In this document: piece by piece, positions 51,567 through 60,146 of the stretch
Numbering within the stretch: position 1 is the stretch's first letter
Layout of the letters: every line of letters begins with the position of its first letter
Source: Oxalobacteraceae sp. CFBP 13730
GTDB lineage: Bacteria > Pseudomonadota > Gammaproteobacteria > Burkholderiales > Burkholderiaceae_D
Direction of reading: 5' to 3'
Assembly: GCA_014841835.1 (NCBI GenBank)
Contig: JACYUQ010000005.1
Span: forward strand, 124,001 to 188,000
Length of the DNA stretch: 64,000 bases
Notes under the pieces: model-generated
Databases searched by the model: none
The model's input: only the letters and a program-made list of their open reading frames with translations
Told to the model about the DNA's origin: nothing
Translations under genes and position numbers: made by a program

Positions 51567-52694
51567 TTACTCGAAGAAGTCCTTGACCTTGTCCATCCAG
51601 CCCTTGCTCTGCGGGCTGTGCTTGGCGCCACCTTCGATCGTCAGGCGTTCGAACTCGCGCAGCATGTCCTTCTGCTTGTCGGTCAGCTTGACCGGCGTCT
51701 CGACGATCACGTGGCAGAACAGGTCGCCCGTGTAACCCGAACGCACGTTCTTGATGCCCTTGCCCTTGAGGCGGAAGGTCTTGCCGGTCTGGGTGCCTTC
51801 AGGCACCGTGAACGACACCTTGCCGGTCAGGGTCGGCACTTCGATTTCGCCGCCCAGGGCCGCTTTCGAGAACGAGATCGGCATTTCGCAGTGCAGGTCG
51901 TCGCCTTCGCGCTGGAACACGGTGTGCGGCTTGATGTGGATCTCCACATACAGGTCGCCCGCCGGCCCGCCATTCGTACCCGGTTCGCCATTGCCCGACG
52001 AGCGGATGCGCATGCCGTTGTCGATACCGGCCGGGATCTTCACTTCCAGCGTCTTGTTGCGCTTGATGCGTCCGGCGCCACCGCAGGCCGCGCACGGCTC
52101 AGGGATGATCTTGCCGCTGCCATGGCATTTCGGGCAGGTCTGCTGGACGCTGAAGAAGCCCTGCTGCATGCGCACCTGGCCGTGACCGGCGCAGGTTGTG
52201 CAAGTCACAGGCTGGGTGCCCGGCTTGGCGCCGCTGCCGTGGCAAGTGTCGCACTTGTCCCAGCTCGGCACACGGATCGTCGTGTCGAAGCCGTGAGCGG
52301 CCTGTTCCAGCGTGATCTCGAGGTTGTAGCGCAGGTCGGCGCCGCGGTACACCTGCGGGCCGGCACTGCGCCCGCCACGGCCACCACCAAAGATGTCGCC
52401 GAAGATGTCGCCGAACGCATCGCCGAAACCACCGGCGCCGCCGCCCATGCCGCCCATGCCGCTGTTCGGATCGACGCCAGCGTGACCGTAACGGTCATAC
52501 GCTTCGCGCTTCTCCGGGTTGGTCAGCATCTCGTAGGCCTCTTTGACCTCCTTGAACTTCTCTTCCGCTTCCTTGTTATCCGGATTGCGGTCAGGGTGGA
52601 ACTTCATCGCAAGCTTGCGATAAGACTTCTTGATCTCGTCTTCCGACGCACCCTTCGCGACCCCAAGGATCTCGTAAAAATCACGCTTCGCCAT
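51567..52694 (-). CDS. dnaJ: Chaperone DnaJ
   Basis: A 375-residue type I J-protein. The J domain starts MAKRDFYEILGV and has the HPD motif in KFHPDRNPDNKEA; a Gly/Phe-rich linker (GMGGMGGGAGGFGDAFGDI) and four CxxCxGxG zinc repeats (CDTCHGSG, CTTCAGHG, CPKCHGSG, CAACGGAG) follow. It delivers substrates to DnaK and stimulates its ATPase. A strong terminator lies between dnaK and dnaJ, so dnaJ may have its own promoter or depend on read-through. Confidence 0.98.
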   Translation of the reverse strand: MAKRDFYEILGVAKGASEDEIKKSYRKLAMKFHPDRNPDNKEAEEKFKEVKEAYEMLTNPEKREAYDRYGHAGVDPNSGMGGMGGGAGGFGDAFGDIFGDIFGGGRGGRSAGPQVYRGADLRYNLEITLEQAAHGFDTTIRVPSWDKCDTCHGSGAKPGTQPVTCTTCAGHGQVRMQQGFFSVQQTCPKCHGSGKIIPEPCAACGGAGRIKRNKTLEVKIPAGIDNGMRIRSSGNGEPGTNGGPAGDLYVEIHIKPHTVFQREGDDLHCEMPISFSKAALGGEIEVPTLTGKVSFTVPEGTQTGKTFRLKGKGIKNVRSGYTGDLFCHVIVETPVKLTDKQKDMLREFERLTIEGGAKHSPQSKGWMDKVKDFFE

Positions 52695-52731
52695 GGTCGG
52701 CACCTAAAGTTATCTGAAAACTGAATTCTTT

Positions 52732-52803
52732 AAACCAAAAAAACCGAGCCGAGTACCTGGAAGGTGTCGGCTCGGCCTGTACGCGAAGGCATCAAGCCTT
52801 CGC
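52732..52803 (-). terminator. Double hairpin terminator between dnaK and dnaJ
   Basis: GCGAAGGC/GCCTTCGC (52783-52803) is followed on the minus strand by a longer hairpin, CCGAGCCGA/TCGGCTCGG (52744-52775) with an inner ACCT/AGGT stem, and then a run of seven T. This is a strong terminator just past the dnaK stop. Confidence 0.88.
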
Positions 52804-52814
52804 GCCGGAGACGC

Positions 52815-54767
52815 TTACTTCGCGTCTTTGACTTCCTTGAAGTCGGCGTCGACAACGTCGTCATCCTGCTTGCCCGACTGCTCGCCACCGGCTGCGCCGG
52901 CGCCAGGGCCACCGGCCGCGCCAGCACCACCAGCCTGCTGCGCCTGCATGTCGGCGTACATCTTCTCGCCCAGCTTCTGCGACGCGCTCGACAGTGCTGC
53001 AGTCTTGGCATCGATGTCCGCCTTGTCGCCGCTCTTGATCGCGCCTTCGAGGTCGGTGATTGCCGCTTCGATCTGCTCTTTCTCACCGGCTTCCAGCTTG
53101 TCGCCGTATTCGGTCAGCGATTTGCGGGTCGAGTGCACCAGCGCGTCGCCCTGGTTGCGCGCTTCCGCCATTTCCTTGACCTTCTTGTCTTCTTCGGCGT
53201 TCAGCTCGGCGTCCTTGACCATCTTCTGAATCTCTTCTTCCGTCAGACCCGAGTTCGCCTTGACGGTGATCTTGTTCTCTTTGCCGGTGGCCTTGTCTTT
53301 CGCGCCGACGTGCAGAATGCCGTTGGCGTCGATGTCGAAGGTCACTTCGATCTGTGGCGTGCCACGCGATGCTGGCGGGATGCCTTCCAGGTTGAACTCG
53401 CCCAGGCCCTTGTTACCGGCCGCGATTTCACGCTCGCCCTGGAACACCTTGATGGTCACGGCCGGCTGGTTGTCGTCGGCGGTCGAGAACACCTGCGAGA
53501 ACTTGGTCGGGATCGTGGTGTTCTTGTGGATCATCTTGGTCATCACGCCGCCCAGGGTTTCGATACCCAGCGACAGTGGCGTCACGTCCAGCAGCAGCAG
53601 ATCCTTGCGCTCGCCCGACAGGACCGAACCCTGGATCGCAGCGCCGACAGCGACGGCTTCATCCGGGTTGACGTCCTTGCGTGCTTCCTTGCCGAAGAAT
53701 TCTTTCACCTTCTCCTGCACCTTCGGCATACGGGTCATACCACCGACCAGGATGATGTCGTCGATGTCCGAAACCTTGACGCCGGCATCCTTGATGGCCA
53801 TGCGGCATGGCTCGATCGTCTTGATGATCAGCTCTTCCACCAGCGACTCGAGCTTGGCACGGGTCATCTTCAGGTTCAGGTGGACCGGCGCGCCGTTCGC
53901 CATGGCGATGTACGGCTCGTTGATTTCGGTCTGCTGCGACGACGACAGTTCGATCTTTGCGCGCTCGGCCGAGGCCTTGATGCGCTGCAGGGCGATCGCG
54001 TCTTTCGACAGGTCCAGGCCGTTGATCTTCTTGAACTCGTCGATGATGTAATCGATGATGCGCTGGTCGAAGTCTTCGCCGCCCAGGAACGTGTCGCCGT
54101 TGGTCGACAGCACTTCGAACTGCTTTTCGCCATCGACGTCAGCGATTTCGATGATCGAGACGTCGAACGTGCCGCCGCCCAGGTCATACACGGCGATCTT
54201 GCGGTCGCCCTTGTCGGTCTTGTCCAGGCCAAATGCCAGTGCAGCAGCGGTCGGCTCGTTGATGATGCGCTTGACGTCCAGGCCAGCGATACGGCCGGCA
54301 TCCTTGGTTGCCTGGCGCTGCGAGTCGTTGAAGTACGCCGGCACGGTGATGACCGCTTCGGTGACTTCTTCGCCCAGGTAGTCCTCGGCGGTCTTCTTCA
54401 TCTTGCGCAGCACTTCAGCAGAGATCTGCTGGGCAGCCAGTTTCTTGTCGCGCACGCCAACCCATGCGTCGCCGTTGTCGGCCTTGACGATGGCATATGG
54501 CATCAGCGAGATGTCTTTTTGTACTTCTTTTTCATCGAACTTGCGGCCGATGAGGCGCTTGACGGCGAACAGCGTGTTCTTCGGGTTGGTCACGGCCTGG
54601 CGCTTGGCCGGCGCGCCGACCAGGATCTCGCCGTCTTCCTGGTAAGCGATGATCGATGGCGTGGTACGCGCGCCTTCGGCGTTCTCGATCACTTTTGGCT
54701 GACCGTTTTCCATGATGGCCACGCACGAGTTCGTGGTGCCAAGGTCGATACCGATAATTCTGCCCAT
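52815..54767 (-). CDS. dnaK: Chaperone DnaK (Hsp70)
   Basis: A 650-residue Hsp70. The ATPase domain starts GRIIGIDLGTTNSCVAIMEN; AVITVPAYFNDSQRQATKDA and YDLGGGTFDVSIIEIA are phosphate-binding motifs, and VGGMTRMPKVQ follows. The substrate domain includes LLLLDVTPLSLGIETLGGVM. The Gly/Ala/Gln-rich tail ends in a DnaK-like acidic motif, DDDVVDADFKEVKD. It acts with DnaJ and GrpE. A heat-shock promoter candidate lies in the 93-base gap after grpE. Confidence 0.99.
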   Translation of the reverse strand: MGRIIGIDLGTTNSCVAIMENGQPKVIENAEGARTTPSIIAYQEDGEILVGAPAKRQAVTNPKNTLFAVKRLIGRKFDEKEVQKDISLMPYAIVKADNGDAWVGVRDKKLAAQQISAEVLRKMKKTAEDYLGEEVTEAVITVPAYFNDSQRQATKDAGRIAGLDVKRIINEPTAAALAFGLDKTDKGDRKIAVYDLGGGTFDVSIIEIADVDGEKQFEVLSTNGDTFLGGEDFDQRIIDYIIDEFKKINGLDLSKDAIALQRIKASAERAKIELSSSQQTEINEPYIAMANGAPVHLNLKMTRAKLESLVEELIIKTIEPCRMAIKDAGVKVSDIDDIILVGGMTRMPKVQEKVKEFFGKEARKDVNPDEAVAVGAAIQGSVLSGERKDLLLLDVTPLSLGIETLGGVMTKMIHKNTTIPTKFSQVFSTADDNQPAVTIKVFQGEREIAAGNKGLGEFNLEGIPPASRGTPQIEVTFDIDANGILHVGAKDKATGKENKITVKANSGLTEEEIQKMVKDAELNAEEDKKVKEMAEARNQGDALVHSTRKSLTEYGDKLEAGEKEQIEAAITDLEGAIKSGDKADIDAKTAALSSASQKLGEKMYADMQAQQAGGAGAAGGPGAGAAGGEQSGKQDDDVVDADFKEVKDAK

Positions 54768-54807
54768 GATGTATTCCTTTTTATATGCTGAGTTTCTGAT
54801 GGATTCA

Positions 54808-54835
54808 ATATTGGGAAAAACGGCGTGCTTTCAAG
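54808..54835 (-). promoter_or_regulatory. Sigma-32 heat-shock promoter for dnaK
   Basis: The minus strand reads CTTGAAA, 13 bases, CCCAATAT, close to the sigma-32 consensus CTTGAAA-N13-CCCCATNT. It lies between grpE and dnaK, 41 bases before the dnaK start. Confidence 0.82.
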
Positions 54836-54860
54836 AGCATTACGCGGCACGCGGCCATTC

Positions 54861-55424
54861 TTATTTTGGTGCTGCTGCCGTCACGATGGCTGGCCGCAGC
54901 AGGCGGTCGGCGATCATGTAACCCTTTTGCAGCACGGTGACCACGGTATTGGCTTCCTGCTCCGCCGGCACCACGGCAACGGCCTGATGCTTGTTCGGAT
55001 CCAGCTTGTCGCCCACTTGCGGCAGCACCTCTACCAGGCGGTTCTTTTCGAACGCGCTGGTGAGCTGCTTGAGCGTCATTTCGACGCCTTCCTTGATCGA
55101 CTCGACCGTCGGCGCTTCGACCTTCAGTGCCATCTCCAGGCTGTCGCGCACCGGCACCATGGCCTCGGCGAAGCTTTCGATGGCAAATTTGTGGGCCTTG
55201 CTGACGTCTTCCTGGGCGCGGCGGCGGATGTTCTCCGCGTCGGCCTTGGCGCGCATGAAGGCGTCGTGCATCTCGGCCAGCTTGGCTTCGGTGGCGCTCA
55301 GTTGTTCTTCGAGGCCCGGCGTGCCCGCCTGCGCGGCGCCAGCGGTAGCACCATCGTTGATGTCAGCGCCAGGCGCCTGTACATCCTGCTCGTTGCTCAT
55401 CTCTTTGTTGTCTTGGTCTTGCAT
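54861..55424 (-). CDS. grpE: Nucleotide exchange factor GrpE
   Basis: A 187-residue protein with a long N-terminal helix (LSATEAKLAEMHDAFMRAKA, DAENIRRRAQEDVSKAHKF) and the C-terminal beta domain (LVEVLPQVGDKLDPNKHQAV, VVTVLQKGYMIADRLLRPA). GrpE releases ADP from DnaK. Its N-terminal ~35 residues are acidic and low in complexity. A sigma-32 promoter candidate lies about 70 bases upstream. Confidence 0.96.
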   Translation of the reverse strand: MQDQDNKEMSNEQDVQAPGADINDGATAGAAQAGTPGLEEQLSATEAKLAEMHDAFMRAKADAENIRRRAQEDVSKAHKFAIESFAEAMVPVRDSLEMALKVEAPTVESIKEGVEMTLKQLTSAFEKNRLVEVLPQVGDKLDPNKHQAVAVVPAEQEANTVVTVLQKGYMIADRLLRPAIVTAAAPK

Positions 55425-55493
55425 CGGAATAAACTCCTGGAATCAAGGACTTGGCTGATTTAAAAACGTATCCTGATTGATACACAGCGCACC

Positions 55494-55521
55494 AGATGGG
55501 GCGATCTCCTACAATTACAAG
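55494..55521 (-). promoter_or_regulatory. Sigma-32 heat-shock promoter for grpE
   Basis: The minus strand reads CTTGTAA, 13 bases, CCCCATCT, a near-consensus sigma-32 promoter. It lies 70 bases upstream of the grpE ATG. No CIRCE inverted repeat is visible here. Confidence 0.85.
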
Positions 55522-55621
55522 GGGAATTGCAGGAAAGCCATCTGAAATTCAGGCAAATGCGGCCCTGCAGCGCCAACAACCCGCTATTTTAGCAGGTTGT
55601 CAACAGGCAAGTTGGTATGGA

Positions 55622-56731
55622 CTAGTTGGGGGCGCCGAGACTCTTGGCGCGCGCGGCGCCACGTTCGGCATCGATGCGGCGTGCTTCGCGCTGGGCCGGC
55701 GTGAGGATGGTCGGCCAGCCGATCAGGTGCTGCTCGGCGATTTCGGCCAAGCCTTGAATCCAGGCCGGCGACGCGTTCAGGCACGGGATGTAATGGAACT
55801 CCTTGCCGCCGGCCGCTTCGAAATCGTGGCGCACTTCCATCGAGATTTCTTCCAGCGTTTCGAGACAGTCGCTGGTAAAGCCCGGGCAGATCATGTCGAT
55901 GCGCTCGAGGCCATCGCGCGCCAGTTGCGCAACAGTCGGCGCGGTGTACGGCTGCAGCCACTCGGCCTTGCCGAAGCGCGACTGGAACGTGACCATGTAC
56001 TCATCCTGCGACAGGTCGAGCGCGGTAGCCAAGAGGCGCGCCGTTTTATAGCACTCGCAGTGATACTGGTCGCCCAGCAGCAGGGTGCGCTTGGGCACGC
56101 CGTGGAAACTCATCACCAGCTTCTGGCCGCGGCCATGGTTGTCCCAGTGCGCCAGCACGTTGTCGCGCAGCGCGTGGATATAGCCTTCGTGGTCGTGGTA
56201 GTGCTTCACCAGGCGCAGCTCGGGAATGTTGCGCACCTTGGCATAGTGCTGGAACACGGCATCCCAGATCGAGGCGGTGGTGGTGCCGGAATATTGCGGG
56301 TAGGCGGGCAGCACGACGATGCGGTCGACGCCCTCCTCTTTCAGGCGATCGAGCACCTCGGGCATCGATGGCGAGCCGTAGCGCATCGCCATCGCCACGC
56401 TGACGTCTTCGTGGCCGCGCTCGGTCAGCATCGCTTGCAGGCGCGTGGCTTGCAGGGCCGTGTTCAAGCGCAGGGGCGAACCGTCGCGGGTCCAGATCGT
56501 GCGGTATTTCGCGGCCGACTGGCCAGAGCGGAACGGCAGGATGATCAGGTGCAGGATGCACCACCAGACCAGGCGCGGCACCTCGACCACGCGCGGATCG
56601 GACAGGAATTGCTTCAGGTAGCTGCGCACCTTGCCGCGCGTGGGCTCGTCCGGCGTGCCGAGGTTGACCAGCAGGACCGCGCTGCGCGGGATGGTACCGT
56701 GGGTGTAAGGCGGTTCGGGGCGAAATGACAT
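55622..56731 (-). CDS. hemH: Ferrochelatase
   Basis: A 369-residue enzyme that inserts iron into protoporphyrin IX, the last step of haem synthesis. The catalytic His is in VMSFHGVPKR; AVLLVNLGTPDEPT at the start and CPGFTSDCLETLEEI near the end are family signatures. Hydrophobic residues in WWCILHLIILPF are typical of betaproteobacterial forms. The start at 56731 avoids an upstream extension lacking family features. Confidence 0.96.
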   Translation of the reverse strand: MSFRPEPPYTHGTIPRSAVLLVNLGTPDEPTRGKVRSYLKQFLSDPRVVEVPRLVWWCILHLIILPFRSGQSAAKYRTIWTRDGSPLRLNTALQATRLQAMLTERGHEDVSVAMAMRYGSPSMPEVLDRLKEEGVDRIVVLPAYPQYSGTTTASIWDAVFQHYAKVRNIPELRLVKHYHDHEGYIHALRDNVLAHWDNHGRGQKLVMSFHGVPKRTLLLGDQYHCECYKTARLLATALDLSQDEYMVTFQSRFGKAEWLQPYTAPTVAQLARDGLERIDMICPGFTSDCLETLEEISMEVRHDFEAAGGKEFHYIPCLNASPAWIQGLAEIAEQHLIGWPTILTPAQREARRIDAERGAARAKSLGAPN

Positions 56732-56817
56732 GAGGGTGCTTTGAAGACAGGATCTGGCCATTATAAGTCTGGCATGTCCTGCCCGCAGGACCCAACAGCG
56801 GGTCAGTGCGCTTTGGG

Positions 56818-56853
56818 TTGCCGGTCCGTGGTGTTCGAGCCACGGACCGGCAA
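56818..56853. terminator. 14-bp perfect hairpin between ohr and hemH
   Basis: TTGCCGGTCCGTGG pairs exactly with CCACGGACCGGCAA around an 8-base loop, 14 bases past the ohr stop on the minus strand. It has no long T-run but is well placed as a terminator. Confidence 0.7.
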
Positions 56854-56866
56854 GGCTAACCGAGGA

Positions 56867-57295
56867 TCAGGTGCTCACGTGCAGGCGCACGTCGATGTTG
56901 TTGCGGGTGGCGTTCGAGTACGGGCACACGATGTGGGCCTTGTCGACCAGCTCCTGCAACTGCGTCTGGTCCATGCCCGGGCCCTTGATGCTCAGGTCCA
57001 CTTCGATGCCGAAGCCCGTCGGGATCTGGCCGATGCCGACGTCGCCCGTGATGGTCAGGTCGGCCGGCAGCGTGACCTTGGCCTGGCCCGCGACAAATTT
57101 CAGCGCGCCCAGGAAGCAAGCCGAATAGCCGGCTGCAAACAGCTGCTCGGGATTGGTGCCCGCGCCGCCACCGCCGCCCAGTTCCTTCGGCGTGGACAGC
57201 GTCACGTCCAGTGCGCCATCCGAACTTTTCGACGTGCCCTCACGGCCGCCTTGCGACGTGGCTTGTGCGCGATACAGGACTTTTTCGATGCTCAT
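56867..57295 (-). CDS. ohr: Organic hydroperoxide resistance protein Ohr
   Basis: A 142-residue Ohr/OsmC-fold peroxidase. The reactive Cys is in GTNPEQLFAAGYSACFLGAL and the second Cys is in VCPYSNATRNNIDV, the Ohr pattern. It reduces organic hydroperoxides in the cytosol. It lies alone between hemH and recN; an OhrR-type repressor is not seen in the window. Confidence 0.94.
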   Translation of the reverse strand: MSIEKVLYRAQATSQGGREGTSKSSDGALDVTLSTPKELGGGGGAGTNPEQLFAAGYSACFLGALKFVAGQAKVTLPADLTITGDVGIGQIPTGFGIEVDLSIKGPGMDQTQLQELVDKAHIVCPYSNATRNNIDVRLHVST

Positions 57296-57372
57296 GCGAG
57301 TTCCTTCCGGAGTGGTTGATGGGGATGTTTACTGTGCCACAAAAACACCCGAACCCCGCGCCATGCAAACGA

Positions 57373-59037
57373 TCACGACGCCAGCAACTCCCTTGCATGC
57401 TTGCGCGTGGTCTCGGTAATTTCGATGCCGCCCAGCATGCGCGCCACTTCCTCCACCCGCGCGCGCTTGTCGAGCACGTCGATACGCGAGACCGTGCGGC
57501 CGGCGTCGGTCGTGCCCTTGGCCACCTGGAAGTGCTGGTTTGCCTGGCTGGCCACCTGCGGCAAGTGCGTCACGCACAGCACCTGGCGTTGCTGCCCCAG
57601 GCGCTTGAGCAGGCGCCCCACCACCTCGGCCACGCCGCCGCCGATGCCGGTGTCGACTTCGTCAAAAATCAGGGTCGGCACCGTCGTCGCATTCGACGTG
57701 ATGACGGAGATCGCCAGCGAGATGCGCGCCAGCTCGCCACCCGAGGCCACCTTGGCCAGCGCGCGCGGTACGACGCCCGCGTGACCGGCCACCAGAAATT
57801 CGATGTGCTCCAGACCATGCGCGCCCGGCTCGCCGCGGTTCAGGCCGATGGCAAAACTGCCGCCGCTCATGCTCAGTTCCTGCATCGCCGCCGTGACCTG
57901 CGTGCCCAGCTCGTGCGCCGCTGCCGCGCGCCGCACCGACAGGCGCCCGGCCACGTCCATGTACGCCGCTTCGGCTTTTTCTTCCTGCTTGCGCAGGCCG
58001 TCGATGTCGGTGGCGTCGGCCAGCTGGCGCAGCTTGGTGGCCAGCAGCGCGTGTTCGTCCGGCAGTTCTTCGGGCGTGACGCGGTACTTGCGCGCCGCCG
58101 TGTGCAGCGCTTCCATGCGCGCATCGACTTCGCGCAGGCGCGCCGGATCGAGCTCGACCTTGTCGATATACGTGTTGAGTTCGGACACTGCCTCTTGCAG
58201 CTGGATGCGCGCCGGCTCCATGCAGTCGAGCACCGATTGCAACTGCGTATCGACGTCGACCAGCTTGCCCAGCTTGGCGTTGAGGGTCGACAGTTGCGAC
58301 AGGATCGGATGGTCGGATTCGGAGATCGCCGCCAGCGCTTCCTGCGCGCCTTCGAGCAGCGTCGCGGCGTGCGACAGGCGGCTGTGCTCGTTGCCGATCT
58401 CGAGCCACTCGCCGGTTTTCGGGGCCAGCTTGTCGAGTTCGGCCACTTGCCACTCGAGGCGCTCGCGCTCGATCAGCACGTTCTTGGCATCGGCTTCGTA
58501 TTCTTCGCGCTGGCGCACCAGCGCGCGCCAGGTGCGCCAGGCTTGCGACACTTCCTGCGCCTCGATGCGCGCGGCCGGATCGCGCACGCCGATCTGGTTA
58601 TCGAGCAGCGCGCGCTGGGCATCGGGCTTGAGCAGGCTCTGGTGCGCGTGCTGGCCGTGGATGTCGACCAGCAGATCGCCCAGCTCGCGCAGTTGCGCCG
58701 CCGTGGCCGCAACGCCGTTGATATAGCCCTTGGAGCGACCGGCGTTGTCGATCACGCGGCGCAGCAGCGCCCCGCCCTCGTCGGCGCTGAATTCATGTTC
58801 GGCCAGCCAGACACGCGCCACTTCGGTCGGTGCGAAATCAGCGGTGATGTCGGCTTTGGCGGCGCCTTCGCGCACCATGCTGGCGTCGCCGCGGCCGCCC
58901 AGCGCCAGCTGCAGCGCATCGATCAGGATCGACTTGCCGGCGCCGGTTTCGCCGGTGAACACCGAGAAGCCGTTCGAGAATTCCAGTTCGATGGCGTCGA
59001 CGATGACGAAGTCGCGGATGGTAAGTGTGCGCAGCAT
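57373..59037 (-). CDS. recN: DNA repair protein RecN
   Basis: A 554-residue SMC-like ATPase. Walker A is VFTGETGAGKSILIDALQLA; the central ~300 residues are coiled-coil (ERERLEWQVAELDKLA); the signature KVASGGELARISLA and Walker B TLIFDEVDTGIGGG lie near the C-terminus. RecN acts at double-strand breaks. It follows nadK by 76 bases without a promoter or LexA box of its own, so it likely depends on the LexA box upstream of nadK. Confidence 0.97.
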   Translation of the reverse strand: MLRTLTIRDFVIVDAIELEFSNGFSVFTGETGAGKSILIDALQLALGGRGDASMVREGAAKADITADFAPTEVARVWLAEHEFSADEGGALLRRVIDNAGRSKGYINGVAATAAQLRELGDLLVDIHGQHAHQSLLKPDAQRALLDNQIGVRDPAARIEAQEVSQAWRTWRALVRQREEYEADAKNVLIERERLEWQVAELDKLAPKTGEWLEIGNEHSRLSHAATLLEGAQEALAAISESDHPILSQLSTLNAKLGKLVDVDTQLQSVLDCMEPARIQLQEAVSELNTYIDKVELDPARLREVDARMEALHTAARKYRVTPEELPDEHALLATKLRQLADATDIDGLRKQEEKAEAAYMDVAGRLSVRRAAAAHELGTQVTAAMQELSMSGGSFAIGLNRGEPGAHGLEHIEFLVAGHAGVVPRALAKVASGGELARISLAISVITSNATTVPTLIFDEVDTGIGGGVAEVVGRLLKRLGQQRQVLCVTHLPQVASQANQHFQVAKGTTDAGRTVSRIDVLDKRARVEEVARMLGGIEITETTRKHARELLAS

Positions 59038-59113
59038 GAAAAATCGGGTCTCCGGCGGTTAGGGCGATTCTTTGACGACTCTGTAGCAAATGCGGGCGGC
59101 TGCGATGGATAGC

Positions 59114-60016
59114 TTACTTGAGCCTGCCGTCGTTGGTGGGGTACTCGTTCCAGTGCAGTTTCTGGCGCAGCGTGTGGTAATAGCTCCAGTCCAGTGGATG
59201 CAGGAACGTGATCGTGTGCGGCGAGCGCGAGATCACGATCTGGTCGCCCAGTTGCAGGCTCGTGAAGGTCTGCATGTCGAAATTCACGCTGATGTCGCGC
59301 CCGCTGACCAGCTCGACGACGATCTCGCTGGTATCGGGCACGACGATCGGCCGGTTCGACAGCGCATGCGGCGCGATCGGCACCAGCACCGTGCCGCCCA
59401 GGCTCGGATGCAGCAATGGCCCGCCGGCCGACAGCGCATACGCCGTCGAGCCGGTGGGCGTGGAAACGATCAGGCCGTCCGAGCGCTGGTTGTACATGAA
59501 TTGACCGTCGACGCTCAGTTTGAGTTCGACCATGCCGGCGCCGGTGCCGCGCGCCACGACCACGTCGTTGACGGCCACGCTGGAAAAGATCAGCACGCCG
59601 TCGCGCATAACGCGCGCCTCGAGCAGCGTGCGCTCTTCGCGCCGTGCGCGGCCCTGCAGGATGTTGCTCAGTTGCGGCAGCATGTCGTCCAGCGCGATAT
59701 CGGTGATGAAGCCCAGCCGCCCCAGGTTGATGCCGATGAGGGCGATATCGTATTCGGCCAGCTGGCGCGCGATGCCGAGCATGGTGCCGTCGCCGCCGAC
59801 GACGATGCCGATCTGCGCCTGGACGCCGATCTCGGCCACGGTCATCGATTCGAGGTTGTCGAGCGCAAGATTGGCGGCGGTATCGGCCTCGAACACGACG
59901 CGGTAGCCGGCCCCGGCCAGAAAATCGCGGATGCGGCCGACCGGCTCTTCGACGCCTGGCGTGTTATGCCGCACCACGAGCGCGATGATCTGTTGCGGTT
60001 GGGGTGATGCGGGCAT
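59114..60016 (-). CDS. nadK: NAD kinase
   Basis: A 300-residue NAD kinase that makes NADP. GGDGTMLGIAR is the catalytic GGDG motif, GINLGRLGFITDI follows, and SAGGPLLHPSL with SNRPIVVPDT match the C-terminal domain. It is first of a nadK-recN pair. A LexA box lies 85 bases upstream. Confidence 0.97.
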   Translation of the reverse strand: MPASPQPQQIIALVVRHNTPGVEEPVGRIRDFLAGAGYRVVFEADTAANLALDNLESMTVAEIGVQAQIGIVVGGDGTMLGIARQLAEYDIALIGINLGRLGFITDIALDDMLPQLSNILQGRARREERTLLEARVMRDGVLIFSSVAVNDVVVARGTGAGMVELKLSVDGQFMYNQRSDGLIVSTPTGSTAYALSAGGPLLHPSLGGTVLVPIAPHALSNRPIVVPDTSEIVVELVSGRDISVNFDMQTFTSLQLGDQIVISRSPHTITFLHPLDWSYYHTLRQKLHWNEYPTNDGRLK

Positions 60017-60100
60017 AGCGATCTCGGCAGTAGTAGGTTAACAACACGCTGGAGATTAACCGATAATTCCTGCGGCTGCCATAACAGCACTCGGCAAACA

Positions 60101-60116
60101 CTGTACAGATGCACAG
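60101..60116 (-). promoter_or_regulatory. LexA box upstream of nadK-recN
   Basis: CTGTACAGATGCACAG fits CTGT-N8-ACAG exactly in both half-sites. It lies 85 bases before nadK, which is followed by the SOS gene recN. Confidence 0.75.
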
Positions 60117-60146
60117 TATACCGGGCGCTACCCGTTTGCCGCAAGT

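Noticed and set aside
52704..55424. CIRCE heat-shock repressor site
   Set aside because: No TTAGCACTC-N9-GAGTGCTAA inverted repeat is present before grpE or dnaK; the sigma-32 elements explain heat control.
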